Counted from the first letter of the stretch, positions 17,614 through 26,240 are shown. The stretch is DNA of 64,000 bases from Cytobacillus sp. NCCP-133 (GCF_026011715.1 NZ_BRVM01000006.1:39955-103954), one strand, 5' to 3'. Notes: generated by a model not told the origin, from the letters alone. Translations and numbers: made by a program.

Positions 17614-18381
17614 CTACTTAAAGTCCCAATCCGCTAAAGAATCAAGGACAAATGCCGGCATTTTTTCGTACCCTTTCAGCAATTCTTTTGTTGTTACACC
17701 TGTATGGACCAGCAGTGTATCCATGCCGGCATTCATGCCCGCCAAAATATCCGTATCGTAATTATCCCCCACCATAAGGGTTTCTTCCTTCGGTGTACCC
17801 AGTACTTTTAATGCCTGCTCCATGATGATCGATTCCGGCTTGCCTATGAATACAGGCTTTGTCTGCGTCGAAACTGTAATAACAGAAGTCAGGGAGCCAT
17901 TCCCTGGCAAAAGCCCTCTTTCAGTCGGAATAGCAATATCTCCGTTCGTAGAAATGAATGTGGCTCCATTTCTTACAGCCAGACAGGCAATGGAAAGCTT
18001 TTCATAGTTAATGGAGCGGTCGATTCCCACCACTACATAATCAGCTTTCTCTTCAGCAAAGCTTAGCCCTTTTTCAGACAATGCTTCCCGAATCCCTTCT
18101 TCTCCAATCACATAAACAGATGCATCATTTTTTTGTTCGTATATGTAATTCGCTGTCGCCATGCTTGTTGTAAAAACCTGCCCCTCTTCTGCCGGGATGC
18201 CGAATTTGGCTAACTTGTCTGCTACCTGCGCAGGTGTTCTCGAAGAATTATTGGTTACAAACAAATAGGGCAAGCCGTATTCGCGAAGCTTGTTCACAAA
18301 GTCAGCAGCCTCACTGATCAGTTCTGTTCCACGGTACATCGTGCCGTCCAGATCTATTAAATAGCCTTTATATTTTTTCAA
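17614..18381 (-). CDS. yutF: HAD-family phosphatase YutF (NagD-like)
   Basis: A 255-residue HAD superfamily hydrolase of the NagD/TIGR01457 type. The nucleophile motif is YLIDLDGTMYRG at residues 6-17; FVTNNSSRTP carries motif II, and VGDNYDTDI is the metal-binding motif IV. It dephosphorylates a small phosphorylated metabolite that is not identified. The longest frame starts at 18405, but a GGGAG site lies 8 bases before TTG 18381, giving the B. subtilis-like start MKKYKGYLIDLDG. Confidence 0.88.
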   Translation of the reverse strand: MKKYKGYLIDLDGTMYRGTELISEAADFVNKLREYGLPYLFVTNNSSRTPAQVADKLAKFGIPAEEGQVFTTSMATANYIYEQKNDASVYVIGEEGIREALSEKGLSFAEEKADYVVVGIDRSINYEKLSIACLAVRNGATFISTNGDIAIPTERGLLPGNGSLTSVITVSTQTKPVFIGKPESIIMEQALKVLGTPKEETLMVGDNYDTDILAGMNAGMDTLLVHTGVTTKELLKGYEKMPAFVLDSLADWDFK

Positions 18382-18404
18382 AATCATCACTCCCAAATTG
18401 ATCA

Positions 18405-18543
18405 TTGCAAAAGTTAGTATTTGTATAAGATTGGCTTTTTAGCTATGTAAAATGTCCATAAAAGCTATCTTAAAGGATAGATGTCATTTGTGCAATCTTT
18501 CACGATTTTTGCCTGAGGTACTTTCTGTAAAAAATGATGCTTT
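18405..18543. other. Intergenic DNA upstream of yutF
   Basis: AT-rich sequence with no ORF. It should contain the yutF promoter on the minus strand. I see no clear hairpin or operator in it. Confidence 0.35.
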
Positions 18544-18745
18544 AGGTCCCTTCCTTTTTTTGGGGTAATAGGGTGGTTTTGACGCCTTTTGTTTGTCTGA
18601 GAATACTGACTCTATATAGGCATATTTTAAGAACCTGAATATATCTTCTAACAGCCACTTCGGAAATTCCTAATTCGATCGCTATTTCATTCCATAATCG
18701 ATTGTTTTCCGGAAATCTTGATGAACCGCAGGATAAGACCTTTCA
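18544..18745 (-). pseudogene. Possible remnant of a helix-turn-helix gene
   Basis: In one minus-strand frame the sequence is open between a TGA and a TAA for about 65 codons without a start codon. It encodes RLWNEIAIELGISEVAVRRY followed by IQVLK, which looks like a DNA-binding helix-turn-helix of a regulator's C-terminus. The continuation (…RQTKGVKTTLLPQKKEGT) looks like random read-through. I read this as a degraded gene fragment; family identity is not established. Confidence 0.3.
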
Positions 18746-18841
18746 TCGATTTCGATCCAACAAGCATGAAATTAAGCGTCCTTCCCTTTATTTTGCTTTA
18801 CGCCCGTTAGGCACTACAATAGATAAGAAGCTTATAGGGAA

Positions 18842-18867
18842 AAAGATCGGATTTCTCCGATCTTTTA
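18842..18867 (-). terminator. Terminator after yutE
   Basis: A stem AAAAGATCGG/CCGATCTTTT with a 6-base loop overlaps the yutE stop codon region and is followed on the minus strand by TTTTTCCC. Confidence 0.85.
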
Positions 18868-19305
18868 TCGCGGCTTAAACGCAGAAACAGGGCCTAATTC
18901 GCTTATTAAATAGTCCCTTACACAGCCCGGGAATTCTTTTAGCATCGGCAAGTGTTTTCCAAATGCTTCCTTTACATCATCGTGCTGAACATCCGTATAA
19001 TTCTGGACAAGCATTTTACGGTATGTAAGGATTTCTTTAAAGCTTTCGCTCATCTCTTTAGTGATTACTTTTTCATCATCAAGAATATCCACAATATCTT
19101 CGTAGCTGCCTGGGTCCCTCATGATAAAGCCATCAATCATGGCATTGCCTGTATCCAGAATGGCTTCAATCATAATTTGGGCAATGCGCTCCAAAGCTGC
19201 CTTTTCAATAGGGGATGTCCACTCTTTCTTTTCTTCAAAAAGGGAGATTTGCTGTTCCAAGTGTTTAAGCGTGTCTTCTATTTTTTCCCTGTCTACGAAA
19301 TACAT
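18865..19305 (-). CDS. yutE: DUF86 / HepT-like HEPN protein YutE
   Basis: A 146-residue helical protein of the DUF86 (HepT-like) family, equal to B. subtilis YutE. HepT toxins have the RNase motif RxxxxH. Here the corresponding sequence is RKMLVQNY, with Gln at the His position, so the usual HEPN ribonuclease site is incomplete. No MntA-type nucleotidyltransferase antitoxin is encoded nearby. It follows the EAL gene after 25 bases with a strong GGAGGAAG site, implying cotranscription. Its role is unknown; a non-toxic housekeeping function is more likely than a toxin. Confidence 0.82.
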   Translation of the reverse strand: MYFVDREKIEDTLKHLEQQISLFEEKKEWTSPIEKAALERIAQIMIEAILDTGNAMIDGFIMRDPGSYEDIVDILDDEKVITKEMSESFKEILTYRKMLVQNYTDVQHDDVKEAFGKHLPMLKEFPGCVRDYLISELGPVSAFKPR

Positions 19306-19330
19306 AATGCTTCTTCCTCCTATGAAGATT

Positions 19331-20626
19331 TCAGGCTCCTGGTAATGTGTCTGGACGAGCGTAAAAGTACCCCTGCGCTAAATCCACTTTGTTTCGGAAA
19401 AGAACAGACGCTTCCCCTTCACTTTCAATTCCCTCAGCAACAACTAGTGAACCTGCTTCTTTCGCTACCAATAGAAGGCCCTTCAGCATTGATTCTTTCA
19501 CTGTGTTTGTATCAATGCCCTGAATGACAGACCGGTCGATTTTAATAATGTCCGGCATGATCTCACTAATGGAATGCAAACTGGCATACCCTGCCCCAGT
19601 GTCGTCAACAGCCACCCGAAATCCCAAAGATCTTAGTACCTTTATATTGTATATAAAGTTTTCCATCCCTTCAATGGAATCTCGCTCGGTTATTTCCAGT
19701 GTAATCTGGTACGGAGAGATAGTTCTATTCTTGGCCAGCATCTTTTTGATATCCCTGACAAATCGTTCATTGCCGATTGTCACAGGAGTAAAGTTGATGA
19801 AAATATCCTGAAGGCAGCCAGTTTTTATCATCTGTTCAATCGTTTTTTCAAAAACAATCAGCTCCAGGTTATAGAGCCTTCCCGTTTGCCGGGCAACCGA
19901 AAAAAGCTGCAGCGGTCTTTCAAGAGAGGTGCCTTGTGGACCCCGCGCAAGCATTTCCCATGCCCTTACCTCGCCTGTAGCCACATTGATGATAGGCTGC
20001 GCCAGCATGCGGATATCCTTTTTTTCTACAATTTTATTAATCGTATACATCATCTCGTTAAATTCGGATCTTACTCTTTTTTCTGCCATGGCCAACGCTT
20101 GCTGATGGGCTTTAAACACGGCTTCACGGACAGAAGAGCAGTACTTTTTTTCAACAAACATATATCCTATATCAAAAACAGGCTCTATATACGGCATTTC
20201 TTTAAATAAAATTTTCTCGGATTGCCGGACAATCTTTTTCATCGTTTGATCAATTTCTGTTACACAGTCCCGGCTATAGTCCACTTTTAATACTAATGTC
20301 AGATCGTCATTATAATAATCAAGGAGGCTAATGATTTTCTCATCTTCCAGTTCATGTTCAATGACCTTCTTGAATGTGGACTTCAGCATATTCATAAATT
20401 CCCAGAACCCCATATCCCCAAGCAATTCGGATAGCTCTGGCAAATTTTTAATGTTAAAAACAGCAACTGCTACCTCAGATCCTTGTTCCAATACCCGGTT
20501 AACCCCTTTAGCGACAGGATCTCGAATGACAAATTGCGGCGGAAAGTACTTTATTTTTTGTAATGGCAGGACAAGTTTCCCCCATTTGCTGATTAGGTTA
20601 ATATTTTTTAGGCATTGTCGAACCAT
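19331..20626 (-). CDS. EAL-domain c-di-GMP phosphodiesterase with degenerate GGDEF
   Basis: A protein of about 431 residues. The N-terminal half (about 35-185) looks like a GGDEF fold whose signature is lost (YYNDDLTLVLK stands there), so no cyclase activity is expected. The C-terminal EAL domain (about 200-430) has the signature as EMLARGP and keeps the other catalytic positions: Asn in INFTP, Glu in LEITERD, the DDTGAG pair, Lys in IKIDRS, Glu in VAEGIES and Gln in AQGYFYARP. It likely hydrolyses c-di-GMP to pGpG. No transmembrane or PAS segment is seen. ATG 20626 has AGAGG 9 bases upstream. Confidence 0.85.
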   Translation of the reverse strand: MVRQCLKNINLISKWGKLVLPLQKIKYFPPQFVIRDPVAKGVNRVLEQGSEVAVAVFNIKNLPELSELLGDMGFWEFMNMLKSTFKKVIEHELEDEKIISLLDYYNDDLTLVLKVDYSRDCVTEIDQTMKKIVRQSEKILFKEMPYIEPVFDIGYMFVEKKYCSSVREAVFKAHQQALAMAEKRVRSEFNEMMYTINKIVEKKDIRMLAQPIINVATGEVRAWEMLARGPQGTSLERPLQLFSVARQTGRLYNLELIVFEKTIEQMIKTGCLQDIFINFTPVTIGNERFVRDIKKMLAKNRTISPYQITLEITERDSIEGMENFIYNIKVLRSLGFRVAVDDTGAGYASLHSISEIMPDIIKIDRSVIQGIDTNTVKESMLKGLLLVAKEAGSLVVAEGIESEGEASVLFRNKVDLAQGYFYARPDTLPGA

Positions 20627-20928
20627 ATCCTTCAATCCTCTCGGGTGTGTCAGCTTCAGTCTTTATAAAAATAACGCTTCCAATTTATATGTAATCTATT
20701 GTATCACAATATTTTGAATTTAATATTTTTTCCTATAATAGAAGATAAATGAATTGGAATATTGTCGAAATTTCCATAATGACATTCAGTATTAGGCGTA
20801 ATTCTGATAAGATTAGAAAGGATAAAAGCTGATTGCGGAAGCCATTGATAGTATGTAAGCGCATTAGCTTTTTAACCGCTAAAATTTTTTTATTAAAAGA
20901 CAGAGAATTGCTAACAGGAGGGAACCTG
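20627..20928. other. Divergent spacer between the EAL gene and glpX
   Basis: About 300 AT-rich bases between divergent genes. A TATAAT hexamer occurs near 20735 on the plus strand, but without a correctly spaced -35. No ORF or hairpin stands out. Confidence 0.4.
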
Positions 20929-21881
20929 GTGGAACGTGAGCTGGCTCTAGAGATTGTCCGTGTTACCGAAGCTGCCGCACTTGCATCCGCTCAATGGATG
21001 AGCAGAGGGAAAAAGAACGAAGCAGATGGCGCTGCTACAGCAGCATGCGAGGTATGTTTGATTCAGTTAATATGAACGGTGTGGTTGTGATTGGAGAAGG
21101 AGAATTGGACGAAGCCCCTATGCTATATATTGGCGAAGAGCTGGGCACAGGCATGGGACCCAAGGTGGACATTGCCGTTGATCCGCTGGAAGGTACAAGT
21201 ATTGTGGCCAAAGGACATAACAACGCAATGGCGGTAATTGCTGTTGCGGACAAAGGCACATTGCTTCATGCCCCGGATATGTACATGGAAAAAATCGCTG
21301 CCGGAAAAGTGAGTTTGCTTGATCCAATCGAGGAAACCATTGATATTGTTGCTGAAGCAAATAATAAACGCGTCCAGGATCTGACGGTTATTATTCATGA
21401 ACGAGACCGCCACGACGAGCTAATCGAAAGAATTCGGGCAAAGGGTTCCCGTGTTAAATTATTTGGAGATGGTGATGTGGGAGCTGCCATTGCAACTGCA
21501 CTTCCACATACAGGGATTGATTTATTCGTCGGAATCGGCGGAGCACCTGAAGGGGTTATCTCAGCTGCAGCTCTAAAAGCGCTTGGCGGTGATATGCAGG
21601 CCCGCCTCGTACCATATACAAAAGCCGAAGAAGAGCGCTGCATTGAAATGGGATTACAAGACCCCCGTCAGCTGCTCAAGCTTTGCGACCTTGTTTCTGG
21701 TAATGACGCCATTTTTGCAGCAACAGGTGTTTCGAGCGGAGAGCTGCTTGATGGGGTCCGCTTTCTTGGCGGCGATCTCATTGAAACACACTCAATTGTC
21801 ATGCGTTCAAAAACCAAGACCGTACCTTATATAACGGCCCACCATCATCTAGAGCATAAGCCTCACCTGGTTATGCTCTAA
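20929..21881 (+). pseudogene. glpX: glpX, class II fructose-1,6-bisphosphatase, frameshifted
   Basis: Two frames together give a full-length (about 317-residue) GlpX. GTG 20929 (site AGGAGGG) opens [20 protein letters not shown] through DGAATAA. After base 21045 the family sequence continues one frame over as [20 protein letters not shown]. Restoring one A (GCAGCA-A-TGCGA) repairs it. Downstream, the catalytic GEGELDEAPM, DPLEGTS and GGAPEG motifs are intact. As read, ribosomes would stop at 21073-21075 after 48 codons. It is either a real 1-bp deletion or a sequence error; the otherwise undecayed gene suggests a recent event or an error. The enzyme would act in gluconeogenesis. Confidence 0.8.
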
Positions 21882-21913
21882 TCTTGAATATTCTACCAAA
21901 GGGAGTGTGCAAT

Positions 21914-22180
21914 ATGGCTGATCGTTTTTTCTTATATGATGATCTGGAAGATACAAAAACCCGTTTTATCAGCTTTATGGGGGAAAATCAGCGATTCGAT
22001 CTTGCCATCATTCGTTCGGATCGCTATTATGGCAAACAATTGGTGCTTGATATTCAAGGAAGCCGCTTCGCGATTATTGGCGAAGATGATTTAAAGGAAG
22101 AAGGCTACCTGGAGCATGTTTTTCAGCTGTCAGAGGAAGACGCAGAAGAATTGCGGTCATTTCTGATGGAAATCGTTTAA
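21914..22180 (+). CDS. DUF3055 family protein
   Basis: An 88-residue acidic protein starting MADRFFLYDDLEDTKTRFIS, which I recognise as the DUF3055 family of bacilli and staphylococci. It has no membrane segments or cysteine motifs. The function is unknown. ATG 21914 follows AAAGGGAGTG; the longer frame from 21884 begins only three bases after the glpX stop and lacks a site. It may be cotranscribed with glpX (33 bases apart). Confidence 0.75.
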   Translation: MADRFFLYDDLEDTKTRFISFMGENQRFDLAIIRSDRYYGKQLVLDIQGSRFAIIGEDDLKEEGYLEHVFQLSEEDAEELRSFLMEIV

Positions 22181-22283
22181 TATTAATTGAAATACAGATA
22201 CTAAAGGAGGACCCGTTACGAAGGGTTCTCCTTTTTTCACTTTTTCACCCAGCTTCATCCATCCTTCATAAGGAGTGAAACAT

Positions 22284-22571
22284 ATGGACGATAAGGAAAG
22301 AAGGACCTATTCAGATTTTTCAAATGTGGAAACGCAAAGGAATTTCCTTATTCCAGAGGACTTGCCTGAAGGGGCCTATGGTGCTCCGAGGAATGCTGAT
22401 GAGCCTGTAGAAAACAAAAGTACTCCTTGGCGGGAAGGACAGCGTTATTACAGTTCATTTAATTATGAATTTAAATCCCTTCACCAAAATCTTCCGCGGC
22501 AGATGGAAGGTGCTCATCCTCCCCATGATGATCCGGAAAAGAACGAAGAACCGCCTTATACGGAGACATAA
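22284..22571 (+). CDS. Small conserved cytosolic protein of bacilli
   Basis: A 95-residue, hydrophilic, proline- and charge-rich protein (MDDKERRTYSDFSNVETQRN at the start). It contains EGAYGAPRN and RYYSSFNYEFKSLHQNLP and ends in an acidic, probably disordered tail. Similar proteins occur in many Bacillaceae without a known function. The AAGGAGTG site decides for ATG 22284 over GTG 22275. It converges on yutD and shares a terminator with it. Confidence 0.7.
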   Translation: MDDKERRTYSDFSNVETQRNFLIPEDLPEGAYGAPRNADEPVENKSTPWREGQRYYSSFNYEFKSLHQNLPRQMEGAHPPHDDPEKNEEPPYTET

Positions 22572-22606
22572 TAAAAGGGCCGGGGTTCCTCCCCCTGCCC
22601 TTTTAG
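22572..22606. terminator. Bidirectional terminator before yutD
   Basis: AAAAGGGC … GCCCTTTT with a GC-rich inner stem CGGGG/CCCCC and a short loop. It has T-rich sequence on both sides and lies between convergent genes. Confidence 0.85.
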
Positions 22607-22878
22607 CTTTTTACCTTTTTCACAACAAAATAAGCACAGCCAAAATTACAGAATTCATATAGGTATTCTGTAAGCGTGCTGATTTTAGAATCAAAGGAAG
22701 CTTTTTGGTTCTGGTCATCGAAAAAACCGCGCAGCCGCAGCTGGCCATAGCCCCAATCCCCCACAATATAATCATATCTGGAAAGAATTTCACTATATCT
22801 TCCTCGAAAGGCTTCCTCATTAAAGCCATTTCGTTCTTCCTGAATTACTTCATAGCAAATATTATTAATGCAAACCAA
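22603..22878 (-). CDS. yutD: YutD family protein (DUF1027)
   Basis: A 91-residue protein with the family's strongly conserved core: EERNGFNEEAFRGRYSEIL, YIVGDWGYGQLRLRGFFDDQ and EFCNFGCAYFVVKK. It matches YutD of B. subtilis, whose function is unknown. The reading frame opens at GTG 22887, but that codon is part of the GAGGTG ribosome site; TTG 22878 lies 6-7 bases downstream of the site and is the likelier start. Confidence 0.85.
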   Translation of the reverse strand: MVCINNICYEVIQEERNGFNEEAFRGRYSEILSRYDYIVGDWGYGQLRLRGFFDDQNQKASFDSKISTLTEYLYEFCNFGCAYFVVKKVKS

Positions 22879-23045
22879 TTTTTTCACCTCGACTTAGCAG
22901 CATATGTACCAGTATTATATTGGAAAATTACGGGATATAAAAACGAATATTAAGAAGTCCTACTTAAATTATAACTGATTCCCCATCAATTACTAAGAGA
23001 AAAAAATTTTATGGTGGCAACTCTATTGATAAGGAGGTGTTTTTA

Positions 23046-23732
23046 GTGAAAAAGCCACTAATCATTCTTGGGATTTTCAGCATGGCAGCATTGACCGCAT
23101 GCCAAAACAATGCTGCAAGAGAAGATATTTATGAAGAAAGCGGCAATACGATTAATGTAAACGACCAGCGTGCTGAATTATATAACAGGAATATGGGCAA
23201 TGGCAGAAATGGACGAAATAATGTTAGCGAAGACTTTGGATATGTCCGTCATCAAAGAAGTCCTATTATGGGAGAAAATGCCTCAGCCAATCATTATGCA
23301 GCAATTGACCGTGAACAGATTGCTGATATTATCGGCCAATATTGCACCGAAGTACCGAGTGTTGATGATGTTTCAACTCTTGTGACAGATGAAGAAGTCT
23401 TGATTGTATATGATACAGATACTGAAAACCGCAGCCAAACCGCTGATCAAGTCAAGAAAATGGCCATGTCGGTTGTACCTCGATGGTATCATGTTTATGT
23501 TAGTGATGATACTTCTTTGAGAAAAAATGTGGAAAACTTTGCAACCGTTGACTCTGATGGACGTAATGCAGAAAATGGCATTAACCAGCTCATTAAGCAA
23601 ATGCTGAAATCGCCTCAAGGTGAAAAAATGAGCGAAAGCGAAAATGAGAACGGTGAAATGCAAGGAGAAAGAAATGATGTTATGGATAAGGACGACCTTG
23701 GCGAGTCTGTCCGCAAAGCAGGAAATCAGTAA
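23046..23732 (+). CDS. yutC: YhcN/YlaJ family sporulation lipoprotein YutC
   Basis: A 228-residue lipoprotein. The signal peptide MKKPLIILGIFSMAALTAC ends in the lipobox LTAC, with Cys at residue 19. The mature part has a basic, Asn/Arg-rich linker, then a YhcN/YlaJ domain (about 90-170) with DREQIADIIGQYCTEVPSVD, and a highly acidic tail. Relatives are found in spores, attached to the inner membrane. GTG 23046 is preceded by AAGGAGG with an 8-base gap. A terminator follows. Confidence 0.85.
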   Translation: MKKPLIILGIFSMAALTACQNNAAREDIYEESGNTINVNDQRAELYNRNMGNGRNGRNNVSEDFGYVRHQRSPIMGENASANHYAAIDREQIADIIGQYCTEVPSVDDVSTLVTDEEVLIVYDTDTENRSQTADQVKKMAMSVVPRWYHVYVSDDTSLRKNVENFATVDSDGRNAENGINQLIKQMLKSPQGEKMSESENENGEMQGERNDVMDKDDLGESVRKAGNQ

Positions 23733-23741
23733 TCAAGAGGC

Positions 23742-23778
23742 AAAAAAGAGTCCAGCGGTATGGCGCTGAACTCTTTTT
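23742..23778. terminator. Bidirectional terminator between yutC and lipA
   Basis: AAAAAAGAGT-C-CAGCG pairs with CGCTG-A-ACTCTTTTTT around a 6-base loop (one mismatch). It lies between convergent genes and has T runs on both strands. Confidence 0.88.
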
Positions 23779-23783
23779 TATTA

Positions 23784-24701
23784 TTAAGCCTCTTTCATTT
23801 CCTTTTCTCCCATTAGCTGTTTCTGCTTGGATGCTGCATTTACCTGTTCATCTGCATGGTAGGAAGAGCGAACTAGCGGTCCAGCTTCGCAGTGGCTGAA
23901 GCCTTTGCTCATGGCAATTTCGTTCAGCTCCTGGAATTCCTCCGGACTATAGTACTTGACAACCTTAATATGTTTTTTAGACGGCTGCAGATATTGGCCG
24001 ATTGTCATGATGTCTACATCATGGTGACGCAGGTCATCCATTACGGCAATGATTTCCTCCTTTGTTTCGCCAAGGCCAATCATTAAGCTGGATTTTGTTG
24101 GAATATCAGGCTGCATTTCCTTTGCACGCTTTAAAAACTCAAGGGAACGCTTATACTTCGCACGCGCTCTTACTCTTGGCGTAAGGCGCTCAACCGTCTC
24201 AATATTGTGGTTGAGAATATCAGGACGTGCATCCATCAGCGTCTTCAGGTTTTCATAAACACCGCCCATATCTGAAGGCAATACTTCTATTGTTGTGAAC
24301 GGGCTCTTTCTTCTAATTGCACGGACTGTTTCTGCGAAGACAGCTGCACCGCCATCTTTCAAATCATCTCTTGCCACGGCCGTAACAACCGCATGTTTAA
24401 GATTCATAAGCGCAACTGAATCAGCTACACGTTCCGGCTCCTGAAGATCCAGTTCAGTTGGCAGTCCCGTTTTCACGGCACAAAAGCGGCATGCGCGTGT
24501 GCACACATCACCGAGAATCATAAATGTGGCTGTTCTTCTAACTGCCCAGCATTCATGGATATTCGGACATTTAGCCTCTTCACAAACAGTATGTAGGTTT
24601 TTTTCTCTCATCATCTTTTTGAGGCCAGTATAGTTTTCGTTTGTATTTAATTTTATTTTTAGCCATTCAGGCTTACGCAAGTACTCTTCTTTTTTGCTCA
24701 T
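23784..24701 (-). CDS. lipA: Lipoyl synthase
   Basis: A 305-residue radical-SAM enzyme that inserts two sulfurs into protein-bound octanoate, making lipoate for GcvH and the 2-oxoacid dehydrogenases. Both cluster motifs are intact: CEEAKCPN … C for the auxiliary [4Fe-4S] cluster (about 41-52) and [10 protein letters not shown] (CxxxCxxC, about 67-74) for the radical-SAM cluster. The C-terminal RSSYHADEQ is the conserved serine-containing region. It depends on the SUF system in the same window for its clusters. ATG 24701 follows GGAGTG. Confidence 0.96.
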   Translation of the reverse strand: MSKKEEYLRKPEWLKIKLNTNENYTGLKKMMREKNLHTVCEEAKCPNIHECWAVRRTATFMILGDVCTRACRFCAVKTGLPTELDLQEPERVADSVALMNLKHAVVTAVARDDLKDGGAAVFAETVRAIRRKSPFTTIEVLPSDMGGVYENLKTLMDARPDILNHNIETVERLTPRVRARAKYKRSLEFLKRAKEMQPDIPTKSSLMIGLGETKEEIIAVMDDLRHHDVDIMTIGQYLQPSKKHIKVVKYYSPEEFQELNEIAMSKGFSHCEAGPLVRSSYHADEQVNAASKQKQLMGEKEMKEA

Positions 24702-24935
24702 TTTCCCACTCCTTAGAAAATCATAAGCGCCATTTCATGGGCCGAAGCTAGGCATATACAAAAGCCCGTCATCATTCTTTTGACCAGGCTGTTTAGGCTT
24801 CACCTGATGCCACTTTAACATAATGAATACAAGAGAACAAGCTGCAGATATTGGGATTACCATTAATTGATATTTATTAAATTATCCATTACTCACAAAC
24901 TATATAGGCAGACCATATAAGAAGGGAGAATTTCC

Positions 24936-25928
24936 GTGCGGATATTATTTACCGCTGTTGCGGCCTTATCGTTTTTTCTGACTTCTTTATGCACAGCAAG
25001 CGCTCAGGAAAATCAAGCTGATATCTATAAGCAAAGAATGACGCTATATAAAAAAGTGGAAGCCGTCTCGAACATCCCCTGGTATTACCTGGCCGGAATT
25101 GATCAGTATGAACGGAATGTCCGGCAGTCCAGAAGGGATATTCCAAAAGCAGAAGGAATAACAGGGATCTATTATAAGCCTGAAGAATGGGCCGGGGTTT
25201 TGAATCCCAATCCACACGATGAAAATCCCACATCAATTCAATTATTCAACGGAATTGGGATAGACGGGGATGGAGACGGAAAAGCCAGCCCGAAAAGCGA
25301 TGAAGATGTTCTTCATTCCTTTGCAAATTTCCTTCTCTCTTATGGTACAGACCATGACAATTTAAAAATTGGATTGTGGAATTATTATAAGCGGGATAAA
25401 ACGGTTGGCATCATTATTGGCAAAGCTCAGGTCTATAAACACTTCGGGCGCCTTGACCTTGATGATCATGCCTTTCCGGTACCCCTCAGAAGCAATTACA
25501 GCTTTAGAAATACATGGGGGGACGCAAGAGGATGGGGAGGAAGAAGAATTCATGAAGGTACCGATATTTTTGCCGATTATGGAGTGCCTGTCCGCGCCAC
25601 ATCCTATGGAGTTGTAGAAATGAAGGGATGGAACAAGTATGGGGGATGGAGAATCGGCATACGTGATATTAATAATAATTATCATTACTTTGCCCACTTA
25701 AGCGGATTTGCTAAAGACATAAAGCTGGGCCAAATTGTTGAGCCAGGAATGCTGATTGGCGGAGTTGGAAGCTCGGGCTATGGTCCGCCGGGAACATCTG
25801 GAAAATTCCCTCCTCACCTTCATTACGGAATATACAAAGATAATGGGTATACCGAATGGTCTTATGACCCTTATCCCCACTTAAAGCTGTGGGAAAGACA
25901 GGATCGGATAAAGGCGAGGAAAAAATAG
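24936..25928 (+). CDS. lytH: Sporulation cortex endopeptidase LytH (M23)
   Basis: A 330-residue exported peptidase with an N-terminal signal peptide (residues 1-23). The C-terminal LytM/M23 domain carries the zinc ligands: HEGTD (His and Asp, about 208-212) and HLHYG (about 285-289), with HYFAHLSG between. It fits LytH of B. subtilis, an L-alanyl-D-glutamate endopeptidase that trims cortex stem peptides to single L-Ala late in sporulation. GTG 24936 follows AAGGGAG. It is divergent from lipA. A long-form repeat follows the stop. Confidence 0.9.
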   Translation: MRILFTAVAALSFFLTSLCTASAQENQADIYKQRMTLYKKVEAVSNIPWYYLAGIDQYERNVRQSRRDIPKAEGITGIYYKPEEWAGVLNPNPHDENPTSIQLFNGIGIDGDGDGKASPKSDEDVLHSFANFLLSYGTDHDNLKIGLWNYYKRDKTVGIIIGKAQVYKHFGRLDLDDHAFPVPLRSNYSFRNTWGDARGWGGRRIHEGTDIFADYGVPVRATSYGVVEMKGWNKYGGWRIGIRDINNNYHYFAHLSGFAKDIKLGQIVEPGMLIGGVGSSGYGPPGTSGKFPPHLHYGIYKDNGYTEWSYDPYPHLKLWERQDRIKARKK

Positions 25929-25934
25929 CTGCAT

Positions 25935-26093
25935 GAAAAGCGCAAGGCACCTTGCTCACCCCAGACAAAACAAGACGAGCCGGCTGAAAGGTTGTTTTTT
26001 AACCTTTTGGACGGATTGGCTTAGATCCGAGAGCCGATGGCGCCTGGAGCTAGACAATTATCTAAGTTTAAAGGGATATAAAGTTGATATTAC
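25935..26093. repeat. Dispersed GCGC repeat, long form
   Basis: GAAAAGCGCAAGGCACCTTG starts 7 bases after the lytH stop. The internal hairpin differs in sequence from other copies (AAAGGTT at 25987-25993 pairs with AACCTTT at 26001-26007). It ends GAGCCGATGGCGCCTGGAGC, then TAGACAATTATCTAAGTT and AAGTTGATATTAC, abutting a terminator. Confidence 0.82.
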
Positions 26094-26129
26094 AAAAAAG
26101 GACTGTCCTTTTGCACGGACAGTCCTTTT
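26094..26129. terminator. Bidirectional terminator between lytH and metS
   Basis: AAAAGGACTGTCC pairs perfectly with GGACAGTCCTTTT around an 8-base loop, with T tracts on both strands. Confidence 0.9.
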
Positions 26130-26132
26130 AAC

Positions 26133-26240
26133 TTATTTAGCTTTTTTCGCTTTAACTACGGCATTCATTACGCTTGCTGCAAGACCGCCCCAAATAATGA
26201 GCATCCCAACCACCATCATTGTAATTGCGCTACCGGACAT
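26133..26240 (-). CDS. metS: MetS-type small subunit of an NSS transporter
   Basis: A 35-residue single-span membrane peptide (MSGSAITMMVVGMLIIWGGL at the start) with a lysine-rich C-terminus (KAKKAK). It is the MetS family, small partners of neurotransmitter:sodium-symporter-type transporters. Its ATG overlaps the large-subunit stop as TAATG, so translation is probably coupled and the ratio fixed. GGAGGT lies upstream. The large subunit of this type (MetP) takes up methionine and alanine with sodium in Corynebacterium; the substrate here is inferred. Confidence 0.85.
   Translation of the reverse strand: MSGSAITMMVVGMLIIWGGLAASVMNAVVKAKKAK

Noticed and set aside
18865-19305. HepT-MntA toxin-antitoxin system
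   Set aside because: The catalytic His is replaced and no nucleotidyltransferase partner is adjacent; the gene is a conserved yutE orthologue.
21040-21080. Programmed ribosomal frameshift in glpX
   Set aside because: There is no slippery heptamer, internal Shine-Dalgarno or following stem-loop, and GlpX is not known to use frameshifting.
20994-21881. glpX translated from the internal ATG at 20994 as a separate gene
   Set aside because: No ribosome site precedes it, its first 17 residues are out-of-frame sequence unlike GlpX, and the correct N-terminus exists in the other frame from GTG 20929.
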